50,236 bases of DNA. Origin: Stentor coeruleus (lineage: Eukaryota > Ciliophora > Heterotrichea > Heterotrichida > Stentoridae). Shown here in pieces: positions 20,601-30,500 of the stretch (its first letter is position 1; every line of letters starts with the position of its first letter). The stretch covers positions 1-50,236 of the forward strand of contig MPUH01000498.1 of the NCBI GenBank assembly GCA_001970955.1, written 5' to 3'. Under the pieces are notes generated by a model. The model worked only from the letters and a program-made list of their open reading frames with translations, ran no database searches and had not been told where the DNA came from. A program made the position numbers and the translations under genes.

Positions 20601-23600
20601 ATTTTTAAAGTTGAAACAGACTTGAAAAACTCAAGAGAAAAAGCTACAATTTTGATAGGAAATGAAGAAAAAGCTAAAGAGAAAAATGCTGAGCTTATGA
20701 AAGAATTAGATGAAGATAAAAGAAATATAGAAGTGTTGAAAGGAAAAAATCTTAAATTGGATATGTCTGTGAAGGANATAGAAGTGTTGAAAGGAAAAAA
20801 TCTTAAATTGGATATGTCTGTGAAGGAAATACAGAATACTTTGAGTCAGAAAGTTAAGAAACATCAAAATGATATGCTTGAAATGGAATCGCAGAGTGAA
20901 GAATATCAGAAGACAATAAAAGGACTTAAGGAGAATATAGAAAGTTTGCAAGATGAGATAAAAAAGATTAAAATTGGGTATATACAAAGCGAAGGAGTTT
21001 TGATACAGGAAAACTCAATGTTGAAGGAGAAAATTGAAGACCATCATACAAAAGAATCAAGTCTTACACGTGAAAACCTTNAAATACAGAATACTTTGAG
21101 TCAGAAAGTTAAGAAACATCAAAATGATATGCTTGAAATGGAATCTCAGAGTGAAGAATATCAGAAGACAATAAAAGGACTTAAAGAGAATATAGAAAGT
21201 TTGCAAGATGAGATAAAAAAGATTAAAATTGGGTATATACAAAGCGAAGGAATTTTGATACAGGAAAACTCAATGTTGAAGGAGAAAATTGAAGACCATC
21301 ATACAAAAGAATCAAGTCTTACACGTGAAAACCTCGATTTACTAAAAATCAACTCAGAACTTAAGGCAAAACTCAATAGTTTTGATAGAAAACTTGTAAC
21401 TTTTACTGAAGAAAATTGTGCCTTGCGTAAGAAAATCGATGAAAACGAATTTCAGAGCCAGCGGGCACGTCAAAAGCTTGAAAATACAATTTCTGATCTA
21501 GAACTAAGCCAGGAGTCCCTTAAAATCTCATTGAAATCTGAACTCCAGCTTCTAACAAGTGAAAAGCACAACATATCAAGTCAGTTATCATTAAAAGAAA
21601 GCCAACTTAGTAAATTGCTTATAGAAATAGAAGATTATAGAAGATCATTAGAAAAAGCAGCCTTAGAAAACCATAATCTCTCATCCAAGCTACAAAGACT
21701 AGCATGCAAACTATCTGAAACCGAAGAATCCTCTATAAAAACTATAGAAAACCTGCAAAAGCGACTAAAAGACCAGAAATCTGAACATATTAAAACCTTA
21801 TCCAGCAAAAACTCCGAAGAAGTCCTTTCAGAGTCATTAAAAGAACTCAATCAAGACCTAGAAGAAAGTTTAGCCTCCTACAAAAACCAAGTAAAAAAAC
21901 TAGAATCAACAATTTCCTCATTAGAAAACGAAAAAGAAACCCTTGCAGACCAAAACAAAACAATGGAAATCGACCTTAACTCATTAAAAAACTCCAAACA
22001 AACCTTAGAAGACACTCTGCTTAAGAAAAAATCCAAAATTCGTGAACTCTCATATAAAATCACAGATATCAAAGAACAATCTGACAAACAAACAGAAAAT
22101 TTCGATGAAACTTTAAGATCAGAAAAGCGAAACTCACACAATTTAAGATTAGACATTGATAATTTAAGAGAAAAATTCGAAAGAATCATGGTAGAAAATG
22201 AGTCATTAAAAGTTAAAATATTAGAAGGGGAAAATCATATGAATAAAGCATGTTTAAGTATGGAAGAAGAGAGAAATGTTTATAAAGCAAGTGAAAAAAG
22301 AATGAGTAATGAGAATGACTTGCTTGGAAGGAAGAAAAAAGAGTTGATGGAAAATAATCAGGAACTCGAGGAGAAGTTGGAGAGTTTTAGGGTTGAAAAT
22401 CAGGACTTTATTAAGAAAAATGAAGAGTTGAATAAAAAAGTGATTGTTTTGGAAAAGGAGTGCTATAAGGTTAAGTCTGAGTTTGCTAATGCTAATGAGG
22501 AATTGAAGAAAATACAAGAATTCAAGATACAGTTGGAAGGGTCGTTGAAGAACAGAGAAGAGTACATAGATGAACTTCAAGAAGCTAATAAGAATGCTGA
22601 GAAAAGCCTAAGGGAGAAAGATAAGATTGCTGAAAGGTTACAGAATACAGTGGATATGATGGAAGAACAAATAAGAGGACAGGAAGGGATTATTAAGCAA
22701 CTAAAAACTGACTATTTCGAACTTGTTAGTAGTGTTTCTGCTTTAGAAGCTGAAGTGGATGCTAATGTATCCTTAAAACAAAAAATAGCTTCACTTGAAT
22801 CATCAATAACAACATTATCATCATTAAACTCTGAGTTCAAGCAAGAAATAGAAAAAGTCCAAGCAGAAAAGCAAGAACTTGAAGAAACTTTTGCATTTAA
22901 GCTCCAAGATTTGACTAGGGAAAATGACAACTTGCAAGATATGCTTAAAAACCAAATGCTTGAACAAGATTTGATAGAAAAAAATCTTAAACATGAACAA
23001 GTAAGACTTGAAGGCGTTATAGACAAACTCAAGCTCAAAATCGAAGAAACCAAACAAGAACTTAATACAGTCCAGTTACAAAAAGCAGAAGCTGAAACTA
23101 AAAACCAATTATTTTTACAAGAATTCCCTGAAGAACAGCATGAGATGCTTAAAAAAGTTATACAGGATTTAAGCAACGGTGGACTTTTGCTTGAAAATAG
23201 CCAAGTGGATGAAAGGAATCTAGAAATACTCAAAATGAAGACCGAAAACGAAAGAGTTAGAGGTGAAGCAAGTGAAGCTCTACTTAAAAACATGGAAAGA
23301 GAAAGTGCTTTATCTAAAGAAATCAAAAGACTAAATGAGGATTTAAAAGTTATGATATTAACAGATGACAAAAGAGCTAAGGAAGTCTTAAAACTAAAGC
23401 AAAAACTTGGTGAGATTGAAGAGAAAAACAACCTTCTACAACTTCATATTCAAAAACTGTTTTCAGAGAAATCCTTAACTATTTCTAAACTTGAAGAGCT
23501 TTCAAACGCCCATTGTGTTTTAGTTGAAGAAAAAGATGTATTAATAAACTCATTAACCGAAGAAAAAGCTTCATTGAAAACTGCTTTAAATAAACTAACA

Positions 23601-24449
23601 TCAGAAACTACTGTTGAAAAATCAGAACTAACAGCTGAAATAACAGAAAAAACAGGGGTTATTGAAAAAATAAGCGATGAAATCCAAGAACTAAGGTTGC
23701 AAAATGAGTCACAGACTAATGAAATAGAAGCTAATGCTGAGAAAATCAAAGAGCTTGAAAAGGAATTAGTAAAAGTTAATGAACTTTATAGAAAAGATAT
23801 GGAAGAAATGAGAAGCATGGCAAATGAGCAAATTAGGGAAAATGAGGTAATATGCAAGGAGTCTAAAGAGATAATAGAAAGGCTAAATGATAAAGAAAAT
23901 AGATTGAAAATAGCTGATGGAGAGGTTGAAAAGCTAAGTGTTGAAGTAGATGAGCTAAAGAGGGTAAATGAGCAATTAAAAATTAAAATTGAGAAAATGA
24001 CGAAAATCATGAATGAGTCTTCATCTTTTGATATACATGAATTAAAAGAGAAAGTGATTGATTTGGAAACTCAATTAGTCCTTGCAGGTTTCCAAAGAGA
24101 AAAAGATGCTAAAGAAATCAAAACTCTTGAAGAACTCAACCTCCAACGCATAAACTCTTACAAAATCAACGTTCTCGAAGAAGAAGTTGGTATAAAAAAA
24201 TCTGAAATCGATGAACTGATTGTCCAAAACCAGCGCCTGCAACATGAGCTTTACATCCTCAAAGAAAGTGTAGACAAAAAAGACAAAGTTATAGAAAAAA
24301 TCATAGAACTTGACAGCATAGCAGGCATACTAGTATCCCTAAACTCAACTTCTCAAAGCACCACAAAAGACCTTAACGACTTAATCTCAAAAGCTCGTAT
24401 CTGCAGACAAAAAATCAGAACTATCTGCCCAAACTACTTCAAAAACTAA
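17613..24449 (+). CDS. Giant coiled-coil protein
   Basis: One frame of 2278 codons as written. Two in-frame contig overlaps (around Ns at 20777 and 21081) add 17 and 85 residues, so the true length is about 2176. The ATG at 17613 (MKQVYDKKK) is preferred; upstream in-frame codons back to 17601 hold no ATG. The first 110 residues are Ser/Pro-rich and basic (SPKVKKGENS, SLSPKASPKAFP), probably disordered and phosphorylated. Almost all the rest is Glu/Lys/Leu/Asn/Gln heptad-type coiled coil with small breaks, for example a Ser-rich gap near residues 645-665 (STSSSSIPVPESQQS). No motor, GRIP, membrane or kinase domain is seen. Such rods act as golgins, basal-body or cortical scaffolds; which one cannot be decided here. 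It ends 88 nt before the VPS13 gene. Confidence 0.85.
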   Translation: MKQVYDKKKPVPSIKYEPPSRLNPKLLADQRSPKVKKGENSTMLKSLSPKASPKAFPNLMLSPSTMYSFEHDSDHMLSERPTLHQEPFIGSSKMKSFENTFQRNQDSYQTQVYYMQEYINFLKRKLLAFENQSSAGESPSETHKLQQEINYLHQIIQEKDIEASNYLNELCEKQSQLFELTDKFKKYNEKTDDEVNLKKRISEETLIAEQELKRYYEKKIADLENALFQSKASFDNKSREVEFFKKEIQGSQREINDASDRLMDKISDCIERNDMEFKRMQEKVEMSENKLFSLMKTVRFLQTSSLHPNNSVLKAKELEITEKFEKEIGEKIVMIDSLTKKIDKATVEKEQLFENIEDLQRSVSVLEKKLQEEISLHEFSKAQNDESLQQIECLNTKIQSLEDTLADHIGNLQEKSQEINHKSNHIEALNTIIASKKEKLTRKKTLIQESNKKQEELIQHHELKNEEFEGKLNDLMQDIEKHKEKIEEFKVSELEKVRAIGNLDKIVLDKVAEIDELNEKIRDFQGKLIVEIQENERLTEELKEKIQSIESLNQEKGFLQDELNEKKENLDEKAKKNAELVVEVDVLKQKLEDKALGLTKLEGILESQNKSIEKLVKTNNSLKEQVHKHETNNKSSASALISYLSTSSSSIPVPESQQSLLDSLNEHELEYVQTIIKQNEQLKNFHIQNKEYAEAIESLQNTIDLTKESHEQKFSLAITEKDNTIKQLEDKMLIENQKSIEILEEKDMKIEDMTHVLEEASSKIVALELELQNYKIASLKDTNELSKVVFNMTEDNKVLRISESRLKKDIANLTSQNSDLQERISNFDAEFTRLSNENLELRNKLQDSDTKNLIHIQKQDKIIQDLNESLYKAIKQSEDLESTKKLLQESLKTSANDNENYIQELLEHIKNLQNEVKSLQEISNKKSLVIENLETKVSQISFRFSLEIQRYTQKLLEKDIETKDFIRKDQEMELKKAELVKEIVELKEKIVDYEKSIFKVETDLKNSREKATILIGNEEKAKEKNAELMKELDEDKRNIEVLKGKNLKLDMSVKXIEVLKGKNLKLDMSVKEIQNTLSQKVKKHQNDMLEMESQSEEYQKTIKGLKENIESLQDEIKKIKIGYIQSEGVLIQENSMLKEKIEDHHTKESSLTRENLXIQNTLSQKVKKHQNDMLEMESQSEEYQKTIKGLKENIESLQDEIKKIKIGYIQSEGILIQENSMLKEKIEDHHTKESSLTRENLDLLKINSELKAKLNSFDRKLVTFTEENCALRKKIDENEFQSQRARQKLENTISDLELSQESLKISLKSELQLLTSEKHNISSQLSLKESQLSKLLIEIEDYRRSLEKAALENHNLSSKLQRLACKLSETEESSIKTIENLQKRLKDQKSEHIKTLSSKNSEEVLSESLKELNQDLEESLASYKNQVKKLESTISSLENEKETLADQNKTMEIDLNSLKNSKQTLEDTLLKKKSKIRELSYKITDIKEQSDKQTENFDETLRSEKRNSHNLRLDIDNLREKFERIMVENESLKVKILEGENHMNKACLSMEEERNVYKASEKRMSNENDLLGRKKKELMENNQELEEKLESFRVENQDFIKKNEELNKKVIVLEKECYKVKSEFANANEELKKIQEFKIQLEGSLKNREEYIDELQEANKNAEKSLREKDKIAERLQNTVDMMEEQIRGQEGIIKQLKTDYFELVSSVSALEAEVDANVSLKQKIASLESSITTLSSLNSEFKQEIEKVQAEKQELEETFAFKLQDLTRENDNLQDMLKNQMLEQDLIEKNLKHEQVRLEGVIDKLKLKIEETKQELNTVQLQKAEAETKNQLFLQEFPEEQHEMLKKVIQDLSNGGLLLENSQVDERNLEILKMKTENERVRGEASEALLKNMERESALSKEIKRLNEDLKVMILTDDKRAKEVLKLKQKLGEIEEKNNLLQLHIQKLFSEKSLTISKLEELSNAHCVLVEEKDVLINSLTEEKASLKTALNKLTSETTVEKSELTAEITEKTGVIEKISDEIQELRLQNESQTNEIEANAEKIKELEKELVKVNELYRKDMEEMRSMANEQIRENEVICKESKEIIERLNDKENRLKIADGEVEKLSVEVDELKRVNEQLKIKIEKMTKIMNESSSFDIHELKEKVIDLETQLVLAGFQREKDAKEIKTLEELNLQRINSYKINVLEEEVGIKKSEIDELIVQNQRLQHELYILKESVDKKDKVIEKIIELDSIAGILVSLNSTSQSTTKDLNDLISKARICRQKIRTICPNYFKN
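20727..20827. repeat. Contig-overlap duplication around N at 20777
   Basis: The 50 nt at 20727-20776 recur at 20778-20827 after a single N, adding 17 codons in frame to the giant coiled-coil gene. Confidence 0.92.
20827..21335. repeat. Contig-overlap duplication around N at 21081
   Basis: The 254 nt at 20827-21080 recur at 21082-21335 with four mismatches, one at the last base. It adds 85 codons in frame. The contig 20778-21080 is wholly accounted for by overlap with its left and right neighbours. The mismatches suggest two alleles or contig-end errors. Confidence 0.92.
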
Positions 24450-24537
24450 ATTTAGTATGAATAAGCTTTTAACTCAAATAAATACTATTTTTTTATTGAC
24501 AATAAGATATATTAAAAGTTTATAAATTATATTAATA

Positions 24538-27500
24538 ATGAACTCAGCTGTGGCTAATATGCTTAATAAACTACTTGGCGTGTGGATTCAAGACTTAAAC
24601 TCAGAGCAGTTAAAATTATCAATATTTTCAGGGGTGATTGTCTTGAAAAACGTTCAGTTGAAATCTGACTTTCTAGATATCCTTGGGCTTCCTTTTCAAA
24701 TGGTATGTGGGACTGTGGAGCTTATTGAAGTTAGGATTCCATGGTCTGCTCTTTATTCAAGCCCTTTGGATATAAGGATTGTGGGCGTATCTTTATTCCT
24801 TCGTCCGGTGCCAACTTCAAATTGGAGTGCTGATAAAGAAAAGTTAGCTCTAGACAAAACGCGCAAATACTACCTGGAGCACTTTGAAGTAATGAATCCT
24901 TATGATTTTGAACTGCAATCTGACGAAGGATTCTCTAGTAGTTTTGTCAGCAAACTTATAGACAATTTAAATTTAACAATACAAGATATTTATCTCAGAT
25001 ACGAAGACACTTTTACATCATATGAACCTTTTAGCATCGGAATTCACTGTCGTCAAGCTAGTACTTTCACTTGCAATAGTTTATGGGAACAAGGAGTACA
25101 AGCTCAAAATGCAATGTGCTACAAACTTTGTCAAATAAATGATTTATCTATATTCCTAGACTATGGTGATGGTATTGTTATTTTTCAACAATGGTTTGAT
25201 GGCCATGTAGAAAATGCTTTAAAAGAATTGATCAAAGATGAAAACAATTATCGGATTTTCCATAAATATTTACTCGCCCCAATATCAGGTAAAATTGAAA
25301 TTGTCATTAATAAGGATATGAATAATGGTCAAATTCCTCCTTTATCAATTAATATTGTTGGAGATAGTGGGAAAATGTTTTTATATGTACCATGTGTTGA
25401 GTTTTTACTTGCTGTAAATAAATTCGTTAATGAACATTTTTTATTTAAGAAATCTGTTGAAGATAAAATTGTTAGTAGGGATTTCGAGACTCATGAAATT
25501 TCTGTGTATAGGAATGCTTATATTGAATTTAGGATATTGAATTGTAAAGATGATGCACCTTATGAATTGAAAGAATCTTCTAGAAAATTGCTTGAGGAAC
25601 TTGAAGAAGGCATTTCGATTGATGATATTAAAATTCATAGAAAACAAGCACTTACTGACTTAAGACTGAAAAAAGTGGAAACCCAGAAAAAAGAAGAAAT
25701 CTCTAAAATCAACGAACAAAGCAAAAAACCTAACCTCGCTAAAAAAATCTTCCAAATCGTCATAAGGAAAAGCCGAGAAGATATCAACAAAGAAGAAGAG
25801 CAAAGAGCAGAGCAGCTAAAAAATGCTGAAAAAGACCTTGCAAGACTTGAAGTCAGAAGTTCAAGCATAGTTCGTGAGTTCTACAGAACTAAATCTAACA
25901 AACTTGAATTTCTCAAAGACACAATCCAACAATGCATTTCAATCAACATCGTAAACTTTGTTTTCAACCTCCTAGACGATCATCACGAGTATCTAAGTAT
26001 AGAAATAAAATCATTACTTTTTGGTATTTATATGAGACTTGCAACCTACAAACTTAAAATAAAACTCTTAAAATCAACAATTTTAAACCAATTTTCAGAA
26101 AACTGCATCTATCCTTCTTTAGTAAAAAGTGGTCCATTTGAACTTGAATATGACACTTATAACGAAGTTTTTTTAAAAGTTTTTCTTGATGATTTAAAAG
26201 TTAATTTAGATCTAGACACCTTAACAACTGTATCAACAATACTCATAAATATTGCTAAAGAAAATGAAGTTTCTAGGAGTTCTATTGATTCGGATTCATT
26301 GTCTCAGAAAACAGAAGATGATAGTCCTTTTATGTTTAGATATATAAGAATTCTTATGGAAACTGGAGTTTCTAATACTTATGAACTAGATGTTTGTGTT
26401 AACAATTTAGCTTTAATTTTACCTTTAGATGCTAAAGATGAAGCTTCAGAAAATCTTATTACATCTTTTAGGAGTTTGACAATTAATACTGGTAAGCAAA
26501 CTTTGGATAGGTTGAATTTTGATATTTATACTATGGAAATGAAAGGGTTTAAGGTTAGTATGATAAATTTACCGATTAGGAATAAAGAGTTTATATCCCC
26601 ATTTGATTTAAAATTTGAAGTTTATGTGACTAAGATAAAACAATATACTAAAGCTGGGTATAGAGCGAAAGTTAGTTTGGATAAGATTGATCTTAATTTA
26701 AATGTAGTTCAGATTGAATTTTTGAAAAAAGTACAGAAACATGTAGCTAAGTTCACAGAAAAGACAAGTATTACTAGAGAAAATTCGATGAATTCAAGTG
26801 TGCAAAATGCAATCTCAGGGATGGATTCATTTATCCAGAGCCTTGATGAAGTTATTCAAACCAAATTTCACTTCGAACTCTCTGAACTGAATATATTTTT
26901 CTTAAACGATAAAGGTTCATTTCAATTTCATCTTCAGCAACTACTTCTAAAGCTTTTTTTCAACAAAGAAAAGCAATTGTTATTCAAATTGTGTATAGAA
27001 AAAATCGGTATTGCAGATCAAAACCCTTTTTCTGATAACATAAACATCCTCAGCATCCCATTTTACCACAAAAGAAACTCAGAGTTTGAAGATGCCAAAC
27101 AAGAAAGTTACAGTCTTTATTCATCAGGAAAAATCATTCCTGGAGAAAACCTCTTGGATGTCTTAGTCAAATGCTCAGAAATGCAAATTTGCCTTACAAA
27201 AGAATTTATAGAAAAAGTTTTTGACTATATAAGTTCTTTAAATTTGCCACAACCAGCATCACATAAACTAATTCAACATGAAATTCTAATCCGAAAAGAA
27301 AAAAATTTAAACACAAGGTTTTCAATAAGCATCGAAAACTCAGAAATTTGCTACCCACAAATATTGAAAAAGAATTGGGCTGAGCTTTTAATAAAATTTT
27401 CTAGTACTATTATATATTCACAAAATGAACGTGTGTCTATAGAAACTAACCCTTTAAGAAATGAGTTTCATAAAAATGTTATTGATGGATTAGAAGAAGT

Positions 27501-30500
27501 TAATTTACAACTGTCAACTTTTATTGTTATGCTTAGAAATGAGGGTTTTGAGAAAAAAGTTAATGAGCCATGCCGGGTATGTGTGGACTATGAAAAAAAA
27601 ACATCAGTTTCTGATATAAATATTAGTGTAAATACAAGAATTGAGTGTGTGAAATTAGATGTGGGGTTTAGGGATTTGGAGTATTTAAGGAAAATGAAGG
27701 AAGAGTGGATGAAAGTTTTTGAGAACCAAAAACAAAACCCAGATGAATCAACAGAATCATTTGTGGCGAATTATTTCTTCCATATAAACTCTATTGTTTT
27801 TATTGTCACAGAAGATACTTTACAAGAACCTTATCCACTTCTCTTACTAAACTTCGCCAATATGTTTATTACCAGTACAAAAAGCATTGAAAAATCTAAC
27901 TCTTTAATATCGACCTGTATGACCAGTAATTACTATAATCACAAACTGAAAATATGGGAATCTTTAAGTGAGCCCTGTAAGTTTGTATTGAAATTTGACA
28001 ACTCAAATAATGATAAGTCTTTTGTAAATTTCAGCAGCTCAGAAACTTTTAATGTGAATGTGACGAATTCAATGACAGAAACTTTAGGAACAGTTTATCA
28101 GAAAATCTATGAAGGTCCAGAAAACTGGGAACCAATGTATGAGTTTTTACCAGTTCATAGCAAAAACCTAGACTATATCATAGTAAATTCTTTAGGTGTT
28201 GATATGCTTATATGGCTTGATATCAAAAGTTCCCAACAAATCATCCTCAAGCATCAAGATAAACTTTTTATAAAATACTCTGATATAGAAAATCTATATT
28301 TCTTAAATCAGCACAATAGATTTTTTTCAAATAACAATATACATAAAATAAGTATATGTATACCAAGATTTCCAGCAGTATCAGGGATTATAATAGAAAA
28401 CAATTCAAATGAGATTCTTGGGATGATATCAGCAACTAGTTCTTTGAGATGTAGAAAAGATACAGTTTTGACAGATAATGCAAGGGTTATAACGTTTTCT
28501 AATGATATTGCTATAATAAACAATACTGAAAACTCAGTGATTATTATTTATGATGGAGAAGAGTATATAGTAGAAGAGATTTTTGTTGTCCCAGTTAATT
28601 GGAATGTAGATAAAATTTGGTTGAAATGCTTAAATGGTCGGCATGGACTAGTACAAAAAGGATACCTTCAAGCTTATGAAGGGGTTTTTTATACAGTTGA
28701 GACTAAGAAAATAATATTTAAAGGACTCACTTATGAAGCTGCTTTTGTGATTGGCCCACCTTATAGTTTTATAAACAACCTTCCTTTTGATATAGACATT
28801 TTAATAGAAAACTGCACAAAGCAGCAAATATCTATAGGAGAAACCTGGGATTATTATTCAATTGGTATTAGTAATTTACTTATAACAATAAGCATTTATA
28901 TAGGAGATTCAAATTGTCAAAGCGAGTTTTTTACTATTGATACTGGAAGTTTGAAGCTCATGATGGCAAATGATTATAATTGGCGTATACAAGTTAATAT
29001 AAGCGATAATGGTAGCCCGAGTACTGAAATTGACTTTTGCTGTGAAAATCTTCTAGTAAACTGCACTGATTTTGATCTGGCTTTAGGGAAAATAACCTTA
29101 CCCAAACATATGATAGGCTTTATGGCCCATACAAAGAAAAGTAATATGCGAATACAAAGTATTGGAGAAAACCTTTCTGAAGTTAGTGACGAATTTAATA
29201 TAAATACAATCGGCTTAGCAGCATGTATATCATTAAAAATTCATAAAGGTAAAGAAAAACAGCTGCTTATAGGTTTGCATATCTCCCAGAATAATATTGG
29301 CAAAAGCAATGGGAAAATGATTAAGTTTTTACCAAGATACGTTGTGAGTAATCAACTTGGGATCCCAATTTACATAAGGCAATTTAGTAAAAGACATACT
29401 TTTACAGAAGAAATCCTTCAAACTGATCAACTTGCGTATTTAAACCTAACCAATTACCAAACTTCAAGTGCGGTTCAGATCTCAGAAAACCTTAAAGACT
29501 GGTCGAACCCATTCCCAGTTAACAACATTGACGACTTTCAGATAAAATTCCGAGCTGAGGAAAAAGAAAAACCGCACAAGAAAAACCTTTTTGAAATTGA
29601 CCGTCATTGGTATTTACCAAGTCATAAAAACAACTTTTATTACTATGTAAGGGTTACTGTTTATACTGATAATCAAGCTAGTTTGAATATTCTGTTTAGA
29701 AACCCTGAAGTTCCTGATTATAAAATTCTTAACAATACTCGTGTGCCTATGCTAGTAAAACAACAAAAATGCAAAGGTGAGAAATCAGAAATTTTACCTG
29801 GAGATTATGTCCCATGGGTATTTGAAAACTGTATTCGTAGTAACAAAAAAATCACTATTAAAATGCAGGAATATAAAGGCACATATTCATTTGAAAAAGT
29901 TAAAGAGCGGTATAAAAACATAGGAATATATTCTGTTAAACAATATAGCTCAGGGAACACAAGGATTCTTGAAGTCTTACAAGAGAGGTCTGAAGAAAAA
30001 GTCATTGAGTTGAACTGTTTTGGGATTCAGTCAGACAATCGTATTTATAAATACAATCTGTGTTTTAAAAGCATAAATTTTTCTATTTTTGATGAGCAAA
30101 ACGATGAAAAAGCACTTCTTTCTTTTGAAGATGTAGAATTTAAATATAAATGTCATGAAAAGCGTTTTGTTAGCCAGACAACTTATTATTCGAATTCAAA
30201 TCTTATTATTGGGTCATTTCAATTTGATAATATGGAAATTAATCCTTTATTATTTCCTGTTATTATATATAGGTCGACTGTAGATGATGAAACACCTTTT
30301 TTGCAGTTTAAGTTTAAGAGAGAAATTTCAAATAGCACTAATTTGAAGTATAGTACACCTAAAGATTTAGTAACACTTTTTGATTTACAGATACAGCCTA
30401 TGAACTTTAATGTAAATCATGAGGTTCTTATTAGTCTTTTTAATATACAAAGGAATTTAATGAAAAGCTTTTATAAGAAAATGTATGAAGCTAGTCCTTT

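Noticed and set aside
22712..23431. 239-codon Ser/Phe-rich open frame antisense to the giant coiled-coil gene
   Set aside because: Its composition is the mirror of Glu/Lys/Leu-rich coiled-coil codons. The same effect gives the antisense frames at 19184-19468, 21635-21850, 21878-22189, 22254-22580, 23450-23749 and 23786-24010.
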